In this document: in pieces, positions 44,394-54,086 of the stretch | Layout of the letters: the number at the start of each line of letters is the position of its first letter | Numbering within the stretch: the stretch's first letter is position 1 | Assembly (NCBI GenBank): GCA_049966155.1 | Contig: JBMFVE010000008.1 | Coordinates: 1 to 64,000 of the forward strand | Direction: 5' to 3' | DNA from: JBMFVE01 sp049966155 | GTDB lineage: Bacteria > Bacteroidota > Ignavibacteria > Kryptoniales > JAKASW01 | Length of the DNA stretch: 64,000 nucleotides | Notes under the pieces: generated by a model | Database searches by the model: none | What the model saw: the letters and a program-made list of their open reading frames with translations, nothing else | What the model was told of the DNA's origin: nothing | Program-made: the position numbers and the translations under genes

Positions 44394-45417
44394 CATCGAT
44401 CTTCCAATTGCAGGAATTGAGTTCAATGCTTTATTGCTTATTCTAATTGGTTTTTGTGTAGGCGTGCTCGGCGGCTTTTTTGGAGTGGGGGGAGGCTGGA
44501 TTGTAACACCGGCCTTGAATATTTTTGGGTTTCATATGGCCTACGCTATAGGAACAGACCTTGCAAATATTTTTGGACAATCAATTGGTGCAACAAAGAA
44601 GCATCACAAGATGGGGAATGTCGACTGGAAGCTTGGTGGTATTTCAATACTGGCTTCAATTGTAGGTCTTGAACTCGGCTCACAGCTGATAATAAAGCTT
44701 GAAAAAATCGGCGACGTTGGATCAGTTGTAAGATGGTGCTATCTCTTTTTAATGTTTAGCCTGAGCACATTGATGTTCATTGACTACTTTAAAACTAAGG
44801 GAAAACGGAAATTAAATGCTAATAGTGGGGGTAGACCGTATCAGGAAAAGAGTAAACTGGCACTGCACCTTCATAAAATTAATCTACCGCCAATTATTTC
44901 TCTGCCGGTATCTGGAATAGAAAGGGTTTCCCTGTGGGCGGTTTTGCTTGTATTTGCATCAACTGGATTTCTATCAGGGTTTCTCGGCGTGGGTGGTGGC
45001 TTCATAAGAATGCCTGCTCTGGTTTACCTGATTGGAGTTCCCACAGCTATTGCAGTAGGTACTGACCTCATGAGTGTTCTTGCCAGTGGTGCTTACGGCT
45101 GTTTTACTTATGCCATGAAGGGACGTGTAGAAATATTTGCAGCTGTTCTTATGCTTCTTGGCTCTTCAGTGGGAGCGCAAATTGGCGCGACGGCCGTTAA
45201 GTATGTCAAGGGCTACGGAATAAGATTGCTGTTTGCAATTATGATCGCTTTTGCTGGCTTCTCAATAGCACTTGAGCAAGTTTACAAAATGACCGGTATT
45301 TCAGCTTATCAGAAAGCAGCAGGCATTTTGTTGATGGGAACAGCTGCATCACTTACAGTTATTGTGGTTGTAAAACTGTTCATTGAATATAAAAAAGAAA
45401 AGAAAAAGGGGATTTAG
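44380..45417 (+). CDS. TauE/SafE family exporter, copy 3
   Basis: 345 aa. Start at ATG 44380 is chosen by alignment with its paralogues (MNIFNIDLPIAGIEFN); an upstream frame would add 21 residues. It has GFFGVGGGW and GFLGVGGGFIRMP in its two halves. The second signature carries an Arg where the others have Ile, and VGTDLMSV replaces VGTSLxTV, so its transport site differs. Three copies in a row suggest diverged anion specificities or a heteromeric channel. Confidence 0.88.
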   Translation: MNIFNIDLPIAGIEFNALLLILIGFCVGVLGGFFGVGGGWIVTPALNIFGFHMAYAIGTDLANIFGQSIGATKKHHKMGNVDWKLGGISILASIVGLELGSQLIIKLEKIGDVGSVVRWCYLFLMFSLSTLMFIDYFKTKGKRKLNANSGGRPYQEKSKLALHLHKINLPPIISLPVSGIERVSLWAVLLVFASTGFLSGFLGVGGGFIRMPALVYLIGVPTAIAVGTDLMSVLASGAYGCFTYAMKGRVEIFAAVLMLLGSSVGAQIGATAVKYVKGYGIRLLFAIMIAFAGFSIALEQVYKMTGISAYQKAAGILLMGTAASLTVIVVVKLFIEYKKEKKKGI

Positions 45418-45431
45418 AAAAGGAGTCAATT

Positions 45432-45755
45432 ATGAAGCTCAGTACAACAGCTCTCCTCATATGCCTTTGTACATTGATTACCTGTCTTACACCTGTAATT
45501 GTCGGAAATTTTAATGACGCATATTCTTTTCAGGTGACACATAAACAGGAAGGTAGCTTTGAAAACAGGGTCAACACAGATAAATTATCCGGGGTTGAGT
45601 ATATAATAGCTAACATTTACAATAACAACAGACTTATGTACGCTATTATTGTAACTCTTGTAATGGCAATCCTGGGAACTGTGATGTCTTACCTGACCGA
45701 CCTTGTCCTTAAGGCACTTGGCCTGGAGGTATCGCGCATCTCCCATAGAGAATGA
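45432..45755 (+). CDS. Small hypothetical membrane protein in the TauE operon
   Basis: 107 aa. An N-terminal hydrophobic segment (TALLICLCTLITCLTPVIVG) looks like a signal peptide or TM helix. A polar stretch of about 40 residues and a second TM helix (MYAIIVTLVMAILGTVMSYL) follow, with a short basic tail. No family recognised. ATG preceded by AAAAGGAG, 14 bases after copy 3, so translation is likely. Position suggests an accessory to the exporters or to the sensor gene that follows. Confidence 0.65.
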   Translation: MKLSTTALLICLCTLITCLTPVIVGNFNDAYSFQVTHKQEGSFENRVNTDKLSGVEYIIANIYNNNRLMYAIIVTLVMAILGTVMSYLTDLVLKALGLEVSRISHRE

Positions 45756-45791
45756 GCCTGACCTGTTCACAAAAATCAATTCAATTAGAAA

Positions 45792-47339
45792 TTGAAAAAA
45801 GGTAGCCGCAAAAATCAACTCAGGCATTTAAGCACATCAACCCTCATATCGATCCTGGTAGGATTAATTATAATCATTAGCATGTCTTTATTTACTGCAA
45901 TGAGCCTAAGAAGACAGGAGGAAAACGCAATTCGTTCTCTTGACAGGTGCACAATGTTGCTCAGTCAAACGACAGAAAAGATACTGAGATTGAGCATGTT
46001 GAGAAACCGAAGGGATGAAATAACAAAAGCAATAAACGATATAGTTGGCGAAGAGGAAATCAAATCAGTAAGAATTTTAAACCACATAGGTGTCATTAAG
46101 TTCTCCTCCAATGAGAATGAAATAAATAAACACATATCGAGAACTGATGAACTCTGTACTAACTGTCACTATAGACAAAAAGAGGAGTCAGCTTACCCGG
46201 TAAACACTGCCTACAGTACTCATTTCCATAGGGATAGCAATCTTATTTACACTTCCCTGCCAATTTACAATTCCCCCAGCTGCTACAACACAGAATGTCA
46301 CGAATCAGCAAGCAATAAAAACACTTCAAAACCAGTGCACGATTCTACTCAAACAATTCTCGGGTTCATAGAAATGAAAGTTTCGGCCAGGAGTATCATG
46401 GATGACCTCAACAGGACTCGTTTTGCACTGATTACACTGACGATTGTAATTGCTTTACTGGCCGCAGGAATAGCATATATTTCAATTAGACTTTTCATTG
46501 GTAGACCCGTAAAAAGTATGGTGGAGGGGATGAGAAGAGTGGCAGAGGGAAACTTTGAGCAGGAAATTCCCCCAGGAAGAGGGGAACTCGGTTTTCTGGC
46601 TGAATCCTTTAATTCAATGCAAAGAGAACTCTCTTCTGCACAAACACGCTTAATTGAGTCTGCTAAACTTGCTTCCATTGGAAAGCTGGCAAAAGAAATT
46701 GCAAATGAGATTAACAACCCTTTGACGGGAATCATTATATACGTTGAGAACCTGATAGAAGGGTCACACGATGAAAACCAGAAGCGCGACCTTGAACTGA
46801 TACTCGATCAGGCAATGAAAATCAGGGAGACCATTCGCAACATTTTCACAGGTAATGGGGGAAGAAAACCTGAGTTCGTAAATCTGGATGTACAGGTGAT
46901 TATTAAACATGTGGTCTCAGTACTTGGAAATCTATCAAACTTCAAGAATATTCGAACAAATGTTTCAATTCAAAATGGTTTACCCCTTATCTTGGCTGAT
47001 CCAGAAATGATTGAACAGGCTATTTTTGCTTTGTTTTTGGCTTTCTCAGAGGATATGCCTGCTGGAGGATTGCTTGACATCAGCGCAAGGTACCTTGAAA
47101 GTGAAAAGAGAATTGAAATTAAATTTACCGAGACAGGAAATGCTGTTCCCGAAGACGAATGGTCGATTTTAATAGAGGAAAAGGGCGAATTGCCAATGGC
47201 CGGCACAAGCAAAATTGTATTAACTTTGTTTGTATTTAAGCAAATAATTGAGCTGCATCGTGGGAAGGTCGCACTAGATTTAAAAAAAGAGGAGGGTAAG
47301 GTTGTAAACATTTTGTTACCGGTGCAAAAAGATGTTTAA
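45792..47339 (+). CDS. c-heme-type sensor histidine pseudo-kinase
   Basis: 515 aa beginning with TTG, since the frame is closed by TAG two codons before and no ATG fits. TM helices flank a periplasmic domain with a CXXCH heme motif (CTNCH, C122-H126) and a second CX4CH (CYNTECH, C164-H170). HAMP (VKSMVEGMRRVAEGNFE) and DHp follow. The DHp motif reads KEIANEINNPLTG, where the phospho-acceptor His of HEINNPL is replaced by Asn305. The ATP lid is also degraded: the N-box Asn is gone (ALFLAFSEDMPAGG) and the G1 DxGxG is TETGNAV. It is therefore probably a catalytically dead sensor that regulates by conformation. It overlaps the lone receiver gene. Confidence 0.85.
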   Translation: MKKGSRKNQLRHLSTSTLISILVGLIIIISMSLFTAMSLRRQEENAIRSLDRCTMLLSQTTEKILRLSMLRNRRDEITKAINDIVGEEEIKSVRILNHIGVIKFSSNENEINKHISRTDELCTNCHYRQKEESAYPVNTAYSTHFHRDSNLIYTSLPIYNSPSCYNTECHESASNKNTSKPVHDSTQTILGFIEMKVSARSIMDDLNRTRFALITLTIVIALLAAGIAYISIRLFIGRPVKSMVEGMRRVAEGNFEQEIPPGRGELGFLAESFNSMQRELSSAQTRLIESAKLASIGKLAKEIANEINNPLTGIIIYVENLIEGSHDENQKRDLELILDQAMKIRETIRNIFTGNGGRKPEFVNLDVQVIIKHVVSVLGNLSNFKNIRTNVSIQNGLPLILADPEMIEQAIFALFLAFSEDMPAGGLLDISARYLESEKRIEIKFTETGNAVPEDEWSILIEEKGELPMAGTSKIVLTLFVFKQIIELHRGKVALDLKKEEGKVVNILLPVQKDV

Positions 47340-47706
47340 AAGGGTAAAAATACTGGTAATTGATGAGCATGAAATTATCCTGAAGTCAATTTCAAAGGCT
47401 TTAAGCAGCTCACGCGAAACGTTGTATGAAGTATCCACGACAAATACAGCAATCGAGGGACTCAAGCTGGTGCGTAACAATATCTACGATCTGGTTTTTG
47501 TAGATGAGTCTTTAACGGGAATGAGCGCCCGGGAGACAGTTAGAAGAATAAAGAACATTTCCCCTGCAACACGTGTTATATATATGTACGGCCACACTAC
47601 AGGAAATGACATCATTGAAAATTCGGAAGGCGGAGATGGCATCCTCTTAAAGCCATTTAGCACCGAAGAGGTAAAATCAACAATTTCTCGTATATTGATG
47701 CTGTAA
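47332..47706 (+). CDS. Stand-alone receiver-domain protein
   Basis: 124 aa, one receiver domain and nothing else. ILVIDEHE supplies the acidic pair, VFVDESLTG the phospho-Asp, LLKPF the Lys. The usual Thr/Ser at the end of strand 4 is in an atypical context (VIYMYGHTTG), so phospho-signalling may be altered. It overlaps the pseudo-kinase gene by 8 bases and is clearly its partner, as in CheY-like single-domain regulators. Confidence 0.85.
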   Translation: MFKRVKILVIDEHEIILKSISKALSSSRETLYEVSTTNTAIEGLKLVRNNIYDLVFVDESLTGMSARETVRRIKNISPATRVIYMYGHTTGNDIIENSEGGDGILLKPFSTEEVKSTISRILML

Positions 47707-47763
47707 TCAGTCGAAGATTTAAGTTTTAATTCAGCCTCGATAAATTTTAGAGGTTGATTAGAA

Positions 47764-50400
47764 ATGATTTTTAAAAAGCTCCTTAAACGGCATACCAGAG
47801 AGACAGTTTCCTCCAGAGAAAAACTGTTTCAGTTCCAGCGACTCCTGTTTGCAAACGATGAAGCCCTAAAACTAATGGGAAGCCTGAGCGATATCATAAG
47901 TTCAGGCAAACCATTCTCAAAGAGGGAAATCTATCCGATTTATGCGGACATCTTGAAGCGAACGGAAGAAGTAGCAGAGCAGCTTATTTTGCTCAGTGGT
48001 GGGAAGTTCAAATCACTACTGAACAGAGTTCAAAGTATTAAGGAGTCGTGCGACAAATTTCTTGCCCCTATTCCCCTTTGCCCTGAGGGCTGGGAATGCA
48101 GCGAACCCGACTGCACTCATTGTAAAAAGGAAAGAAAGACAACCCACCCGGTTCCTTACTCATACAAGATAACAGAAATAACGATTGAGAAAACCAGGGA
48201 AGTTGGAGCTAAAATGAGTCGACTCTGTGAAGTTCACAACAAACTTGGAATTCCAATCCCTGATGGCTTCTGCCTCACATCAAGATGCTTCGAGGAGTTC
48301 CTTGAAACGGGTGGCCTTTACAGGAAAATTGACGATGCACTGGGCTCTATTGATTTTAACAATATTGATCAGGTTCAGCAGGTCAGCCGGGTAATTCAGG
48401 CTCTTATCGTTTCATCGCCAATCCCGGAACCCGTTGAACAAACCATCTTAAGAGAATACGACGACCTTTCAAAAAAATATGGTGGCAATGTATTTGTATC
48501 CGTAAGATCAAGTGCAATTGGTGAAGATGACCTTGAACATTCGTTTGCGGGTCTGCATTATACTGCACTGAATGTCAGCAGGGTTAACCTGATTGATGCG
48601 TGTATTGAAGTTCTCATTTCCAAGTATCTCCCTCAATCGCTTGTATACAGGTTCATCACAGGATTACGTGATGTTGATATGCCTATGAGCATCGGATGTT
48701 TAAAAATGATTGATGCTGAAACAAGCGGGGTCCTTTTCACAAGGGACCCTCTGGGCATTAAAAACGGAATTATTATTCATGCTGTAAGAGGACTTGGAAC
48801 AAAAGTTGTTGATGGGAGTGTAGATCCACAGGAGTTCATTGTCAACCCTGCTGGAAACCATGAAGTTCTTTCTTTTAAACCAGGCAGCCAGGATTACATG
48901 GCTATTCCGAGACAAACGGACGGCCTGGCAGATGAAAAAATACCACAGGAAGCCGCATCTGTTCCCTGTTTAAACGACAATCAAATTAAGCTTCTTTCTG
49001 ATTATGCTCTGAAAATAGAAGAGCACTTCGGTACCCCACAGGATATTGAATGGGGAGTGGATAAGAATGGAAACGTTTATATTTTGCAGTGCAGACCACT
49101 AGCCATCTCAACCGACGAAAAGGTTGATAAGAAATCTCCTCCACCGGAAAACAATCCTGAACCGGAGAATCCTGTTTTAATTGAATCAGGCAACTGTGCG
49201 AGCCCGGGTGTGGCATCTGGTAAAGTTTTTCTTCTGCAAAAAATGAAAGACATTGTCGACTTTCCGTCAGGAGGTGTTCTTGTAGTAAAAAAGACTTCAC
49301 CGGAGCTAACGCGCGTCCTGCACAAGGCTTCTGCTGTTGTCTCCGATATTGGAAACACAACAGGCCACCTTGCTATTATTGCCCGCGAGCTCGGGATACC
49401 TGTTCTTGTAAACACCGGCAATGCAACCGGTCGACTTGTTAATGGCTCTTTTGTGACAGTCGATGCAAGCGAGCACCGGGTGTACCTTGGTTTATTGACA
49501 AAATCGGACAGGCAAGGAATACAGAGAAACAGGTTCCACAATAGTCCAATGTACAGGATATGGAAAAGTATATCTCAGCTAATTATCCCGTTGAATCTCA
49601 CTGATCCGGATTCGGCAAATTTCTCACCAGAAAATTGCGAGACCCTTCATGACGTGACAAGATTTGCTCATGAATATGCAATGAGAGAGATGTTCTCCAT
49701 TTATGAATCTGCAGGAACCAAAGGCGAAAGAGCATACCCACTGAAGTTTCCTGTTCCGTTAAATGTTCACGTCATTGACCTCGGAGGAGGTTTGAAGGTC
49801 ACAGATATAAAAAAGGAAATTACACCCGATGATATTCAATCAAAGCCATTGATTTCACTTATAAAAGGAATGACTGCACCTGGTGTGCGATGGGCTGGAC
49901 CGCTCCCAATTGATTTAAAGGGTTTCACTGGACTCATAATTTCTAACATTGTAGACCCCGGTAGGGCCGAAGGGACACTTGGCGGACGAAGCTATGCAAT
50001 AGTATCTGACTGCTATTTGAACTTCTCCTCCCGATTGGGTTATCATTTTTCCAGACTGGATGCCTATGCCAGTGAAGAAATAAATAACAACTACATAAAC
50101 TTCGATTTTCGTGGTGGTGCTGCTGATCCTGTGAGGAGAGTCAGGAGGGCGAGGGTCGTGGCAAGAATACTTGAACGTATGAATTTTTCCGTAACATTGC
50201 AGACTGATAATGTACTGGCAACAATAAGAAAAATCCCGATGCAGTCCATACTCGACCTGCTGACTGAAATAGGGAGGTTGATGGGGGCGGTGCGTAATGC
50301 TGATGTAACCTTTGTTAACGATGAAAATGTTGAGGAGTTCGTAGAGGCGTTTCTCAATGGAGATTCTGCACCTGCAATGAGATTTGCCCGGGAAACGTAG
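47764..50400 (+). CDS. PEP/pyruvate-binding phosphotransferase-like protein (PpsA/PPDK-related)
   Basis: 878 aa. Residues about 1-145 are a helical domain of unknown role with a cysteine cluster (CPEGWECSEPDCTHC). About 150-445 is the PPDK/PEP-synthase ATP-grasp domain: VSVRSSAIGEDDLEHSFAG, SGVLFTRDP and IEWGVDKNGNVYILQCRP. About 470-575 is the swivelling phospho-His domain with the catalytic His in TTGHLAIIARELGIP. The PEP-binding TIM barrel of true PpsA is missing; the last about 300 residues are a domain I do not recognise. So the enzyme can probably autophosphorylate from ATP and pass the phosphate to something other than pyruvate. It lies between the receiver and the cytidylate-kinase-like gene. 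Confidence 0.82.
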   Translation: MIFKKLLKRHTRETVSSREKLFQFQRLLFANDEALKLMGSLSDIISSGKPFSKREIYPIYADILKRTEEVAEQLILLSGGKFKSLLNRVQSIKESCDKFLAPIPLCPEGWECSEPDCTHCKKERKTTHPVPYSYKITEITIEKTREVGAKMSRLCEVHNKLGIPIPDGFCLTSRCFEEFLETGGLYRKIDDALGSIDFNNIDQVQQVSRVIQALIVSSPIPEPVEQTILREYDDLSKKYGGNVFVSVRSSAIGEDDLEHSFAGLHYTALNVSRVNLIDACIEVLISKYLPQSLVYRFITGLRDVDMPMSIGCLKMIDAETSGVLFTRDPLGIKNGIIIHAVRGLGTKVVDGSVDPQEFIVNPAGNHEVLSFKPGSQDYMAIPRQTDGLADEKIPQEAASVPCLNDNQIKLLSDYALKIEEHFGTPQDIEWGVDKNGNVYILQCRPLAISTDEKVDKKSPPPENNPEPENPVLIESGNCASPGVASGKVFLLQKMKDIVDFPSGGVLVVKKTSPELTRVLHKASAVVSDIGNTTGHLAIIARELGIPVLVNTGNATGRLVNGSFVTVDASEHRVYLGLLTKSDRQGIQRNRFHNSPMYRIWKSISQLIIPLNLTDPDSANFSPENCETLHDVTRFAHEYAMREMFSIYESAGTKGERAYPLKFPVPLNVHVIDLGGGLKVTDIKKEITPDDIQSKPLISLIKGMTAPGVRWAGPLPIDLKGFTGLIISNIVDPGRAEGTLGGRSYAIVSDCYLNFSSRLGYHFSRLDAYASEEINNNYINFDFRGGAADPVRRVRRARVVARILERMNFSVTLQTDNVLATIRKIPMQSILDLLTEIGRLMGAVRNADVTFVNDENVEEFVEAFLNGDSAPAMRFARET

Positions 50401-50417
50401 AAAAGAGGTATCACAAT

Positions 50418-51245
50418 ATGTCCATTATAACGGTGTCAAGAGGCACATTTAGCGGTGGTAATGACCTTGCCCAGTGCCTTGCAAAGAAACTTGGTTATAA
50501 AGCTCTAAGCAGGGAAATCCTGGTGGAGGCAGCGGGAAAATACGGCATTTCAGAAAGTGATCTCTCCAATGCAATAATGGCTAAACCTGCAATTGCAGAA
50601 CGCCTGTCACTTAAAATTGACAGGATTCGATATTTGAGCTTTATACAGGCAACATTGTGCGAGCACGTGAAGGACGACAACCTGGTTTATTATGGTCACG
50701 CTGGACATTTGCTCCTGAAAAATGTATGTCGGGTCATTAAGGTCAGGGTTAACGCTCCAATGGATATGCGGATTTCATTTGCAATGGAGAGGATGAAACT
50801 CTCAAAAAAACAGGCTGTATCCTACATCAACAGAATGGATAAATACAGGGAAAAATGGACCAGATTTTTATATGGGGTGGATTGGAACGACCCGTCGCTA
50901 TATGATGTCGTTTTAAACCTCAAGGATACAAGCATTGAAACGGCGTGTAATATGATAAGCATTATGGCAGAAGCCCCTGAATTTCAACTTACCGAGGAAT
51001 CAAAAAGAGCTCTTGCCGATCTCGCCGTGGAAAGTAAAATAAAGGCAAAACTTGCCTCAGATAGCAAGACAGGAAATTACCTGTTAAAAATCGAAGTAAG
51101 GGATGGTAACGTAAGGATCAGCGGGAGGGTGAAGAATATCAATGATACTAATAGAATAAGAGACATTCTCAGTGACATCCCGGGTGTCAAATCGCTGGAT
51201 TGCAGTTGCATAGAGTATTATCTCAACGATGATATAATACTCTAA
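50418..51245 (+). CDS. Cytidylate-kinase-like protein with C-terminal BON-like domain, copy 1
   Basis: 275 aa. MSIITVSRGTFSGGNDLAQC with the following helix is the AAK6 (cytidylate-kinase-like) P-loop region; the loop lacks a normal GKS/T. The LSKKQAVSYINRMDKYREKW and FLYGVDWNDPSLYDVVLN lid/core blocks are family hallmarks. The last about 70 residues resemble a BON or phospholipid/ligand-binding fold (LLKIEVRDGNVRISGRVKNI). Kinase activity on CMP is unlikely; the family function is unknown. It follows the PPDK-like gene by 17 bases, at the end of the siroheme/TauE operon, converging with the MFS gene. Confidence 0.82.
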   Translation: MSIITVSRGTFSGGNDLAQCLAKKLGYKALSREILVEAAGKYGISESDLSNAIMAKPAIAERLSLKIDRIRYLSFIQATLCEHVKDDNLVYYGHAGHLLLKNVCRVIKVRVNAPMDMRISFAMERMKLSKKQAVSYINRMDKYREKWTRFLYGVDWNDPSLYDVVLNLKDTSIETACNMISIMAEAPEFQLTEESKRALADLAVESKIKAKLASDSKTGNYLLKIEVRDGNVRISGRVKNINDTNRIRDILSDIPGVKSLDCSCIEYYLNDDIIL

Positions 51246-51258
51246 AGAAAGATGTAAC

Positions 51259-52749
51259 TCATTCTGAGAGAAAATGTTCCACAGCCATTCTTGTCCGCCC
51301 TTTCTTTGTAAGAGAAAGAAGCGCAGACAATAAATTAAGTGCTGTAAATGTAATTAACACCAGGACATAGCCACGCATAAAAGCATTCTCCCTCAAAAGA
51401 CGCGGTATACCTGAGCTGGTGGAATCACGAAAACCAATCCTGTGAAGATATGCAGCAGAGGTTGTCGTTACTATGAGTCCTGAAATGTCTATCCCAAAGA
51501 CCCTTCCGCTGGCCCTCATCATGTTCAAGATTCCACCGGCGCTCCCTAAACGCTCTTCAGGCACACTGCTCATTACTGAACTGTTGTTTGGCGGGGTGAA
51601 CAATCCCATTCCCAGGCCAAGGACTGTAAATGATGAAACCAGGAATATCGCATCTGGACTCGTCCCGCAAAAGATTAAACACGCACAAGCTATTGTACAA
51701 AGGAACATCCCGGAAGATGTCATTATTGCCGGACCATATTTGTCGGACAGTACACCGGCCAGTGGTGCAACCAGGGACATTGTAATTGGTATTGGAGTTA
51801 ACATCGCTCCGGCGGAAAATGGGGAGAAGTTCGCCACGTTCTCAAGGTAAAACGGCATTATGAAAAGCACACCGAACAAAACATAATAGGAAAAAAAACC
51901 TGTAATATTGCCTGCAGAAAAATCGTATTTCTTAAACAACTGAAAGTCTATCATTGGATATCTGTACTTCAACTCATTGACAACAAAGATTGTGAAAAGG
52001 ACCGCAAACAGTAAGAAATATAGAATTATGGTACGTGATTCCCAACCCAACTTACGTCCCTCATTTAGAGCCAGGACAAGAAATAACAAAGCACCTGCAA
52101 ATGTAAAACTTCCAACAAAGTCAAATTTTTCCCTTGCTTTAATCTTTTTGTCCCTGGGCAATATGTAATAGGCTGCAGCTGTACCAAATATCCCTATTGG
52201 CACATTTACGTAAAAGATTGAGCGCCATTGTGTTCCAAAGAGATTTAAACTTATAAGGAGGCCTCCAAGAAAAGGCCCAATTGCCATTGAAATAGCCTGT
52301 ACAGCACCCTGGATTCCTATAGCCCTCCCCAGCTCCTCACGTGGAAAACTCTGAGTTATTATGGCCACTGAATTTGCCTGGAGCAACCCGCCTCCAATAG
52401 CCTGAATAACTCGAGAAATGATCATGAACTCTATAGTAGGGGCAATGCCGCATAGTGCTGAACCAAATGTAAATATTATAAACCCGAGATTGTACATTTT
52501 TGTTCGTCCGAACATGTCAGCGAGTCGTCCAAAAAGCGGAAGAAAAATCGTGAGCGTCAGCATATAAGCCATTGCTACCCATTCGTCAAGCGATAGTGGT
52601 ATATGATAGTATTTTCTTAATGTTGGCAACGCAATATTCTCAATGCTGACATCAAGAGCAGACATTGCCGCTCCTATCAGGACTGTTGTAAGAATGAACC
52701 AGCGCCATCCGGGATTGGATGAGAAGAGAGGCTTGCTTTGCCTGGTCAT
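51259..52749 (-). CDS. MFS drug/anion exporter, DHA2 (EmrB/QacA) family
   Basis: 496 aa, 14 TM segments as in the 14-helix DHA2 branch. Motif A-type loop GRLADMFGRTKMYN near residue 75, motif C (GPFLGGLLI) near 158, and repeated GILNMMRASGRVFG near 400. Exports drugs or toxic small molecules by proton antiport. It is the last gene of the minus-strand sulfur locus, 134 bases after qmoC, and converges with the cytidylate-kinase-like gene with only 13 bases between stops. Substrate unknown. Confidence 0.85.
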   Translation of the reverse strand: MTRQSKPLFSSNPGWRWFILTTVLIGAAMSALDVSIENIALPTLRKYYHIPLSLDEWVAMAYMLTLTIFLPLFGRLADMFGRTKMYNLGFIIFTFGSALCGIAPTIEFMIISRVIQAIGGGLLQANSVAIITQSFPREELGRAIGIQGAVQAISMAIGPFLGGLLISLNLFGTQWRSIFYVNVPIGIFGTAAAYYILPRDKKIKAREKFDFVGSFTFAGALLFLVLALNEGRKLGWESRTIILYFLLFAVLFTIFVVNELKYRYPMIDFQLFKKYDFSAGNITGFFSYYVLFGVLFIMPFYLENVANFSPFSAGAMLTPIPITMSLVAPLAGVLSDKYGPAIMTSSGMFLCTIACACLIFCGTSPDAIFLVSSFTVLGLGMGLFTPPNNSSVMSSVPEERLGSAGGILNMMRASGRVFGIDISGLIVTTTSAAYLHRIGFRDSTSSGIPRLLRENAFMRGYVLVLITFTALNLLSALLSLTKKGRTRMAVEHFLSE

Positions 52750-52883
52750 CCTTTAACCCCTATTAAAAAAGATATTGCATTGCTGACGCAATCCTGAAAC
52801 AGAGCCATTGATAGGTAAATGCATCTCTTAATAGTGTTGACTGATAAATGTGGTCGACAGCTGAAATAACTGAGAACCGCGCC

Positions 52884-54086
52884 TCAAAGAATAAAATCAG
52901 CAAAAGAACGCACCGGTTCGGGTGTGCGAATAAATTCCGTATCCACACTTCGATGCATGTTTAGCCATGTTAGAGCCAGTGTGCGGTAAAAAATATGTCC
53001 AAGCTTGGAATATGGTGCGTACCAGAGAAGACAAAAAACCAGAACAAGATGCAGGAAATAGGTGATGTATGCCACCAATGGAGCTGCTATGATGCGCATA
53101 GTCTCTGTCAACAGGCCAGTTAACGCAACAAAAAGAATTAAAAATATCAACAGCCAGTCATCATAGGTGCTGCTGCCCAGCTCCCCTTTTGTCCGGACTC
53201 TCTTTATGATTATAATCGTGCTCCCGATTAACATTAAGGCACCACTGATATCGCCCAGAATTTTTACCGGGCTTAGTAGTGGCAGGGGGATTTGCATTTT
53301 CAAAATTGTTTCCGATATCAGCGCAAGTCCAGCAGTAGCCATGGCGCCAATAAACCCATAAAAAACCAGCAGGTGTCCCCAGTACCTTGAAGATGTTGAA
53401 GAACAAACTCTGAAATTCCTGTGTGTGACAAGGTCGCGAATTGTCAGTACAAATGCACTGAAAAAGCTCCTCAGGGGCGGTTCAGTATTTTCCGACCCCA
53501 ATGCCTGCCAATATCTGAATAAACTAAATCCTGCAAAACTAAATATTAGGACATTTCCAGTGATAAAAAGAAACTCCAGTATCTGCTCGGGAAAAGCCAT
53601 GTTGTACACTGCTGGAGCTACCGTCAACTGAGATAGATTTTCACCAAGGTGCAGAAAAGGAATTAAAAAGAAAATAAGGACTGGAGCAAGAATGAAAAGC
53701 CATAGGTATTTTGGATTCTTGAGTCCACGGCCCATGAATTGAGGAAATGAAAACGACTCAACAACATATGAACGCAAAGCTGAAAGAAGATCAGCTGGCT
53801 TTGCACCTCTAGGACAATAGAGATTGCAGTCAGTACATCCATGACACAGCCATACATTTGGATCAGAGATGAGCTTTTTTTTCTGTCCCCAATTAGCAAG
53901 TATCATTTCTCTTCTTGGAAAAGGTTCGTCCTGCGGACTCAGGGAGCAGACAACACAACATGTACCACACTGGAAACATTTTTTAAATTTGTCGCCCCCA
54001 TGCTTCCTCAGGTAATTTATGAAGGATCTGTCGACAGATACACAGTCCCTTTTTAAACTCAAATTATTGTCTTCAATGGTTTCCAT
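52884..54086 (-). CDS. qmoC: Quinone-interacting membrane-bound oxidoreductase subunit C
   Basis: 400 aa. An N-terminal ferredoxin-like domain has two cysteine motifs, CFQCGTCCVVC and CHGCTDCNLYCP, for two [4Fe-4S] clusters. About 130-400 is a cytochrome b-type (NarI-like) membrane domain of six TM helices with His residues in HNFR, WGHLLVF and YFLHLVLVF that could bind two b hemes. QmoABC passes electrons from the menaquinone pool to APS reductase. It is separated from qmoAB by sat, aprBA and two small genes, an uncommon order. Start overlaps the YkgJ stop by 14 bases. Confidence 0.9.
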   Translation of the reverse strand: METIEDNNLSLKRDCVSVDRSFINYLRKHGGDKFKKCFQCGTCCVVCSLSPQDEPFPRREMILANWGQKKKLISDPNVWLCHGCTDCNLYCPRGAKPADLLSALRSYVVESFSFPQFMGRGLKNPKYLWLFILAPVLIFFLIPFLHLGENLSQLTVAPAVYNMAFPEQILEFLFITGNVLIFSFAGFSLFRYWQALGSENTEPPLRSFFSAFVLTIRDLVTHRNFRVCSSTSSRYWGHLLVFYGFIGAMATAGLALISETILKMQIPLPLLSPVKILGDISGALMLIGSTIIIIKRVRTKGELGSSTYDDWLLIFLILFVALTGLLTETMRIIAAPLVAYITYFLHLVLVFCLLWYAPYSKLGHIFYRTLALTWLNMHRSVDTEFIRTPEPVRSFADFIL

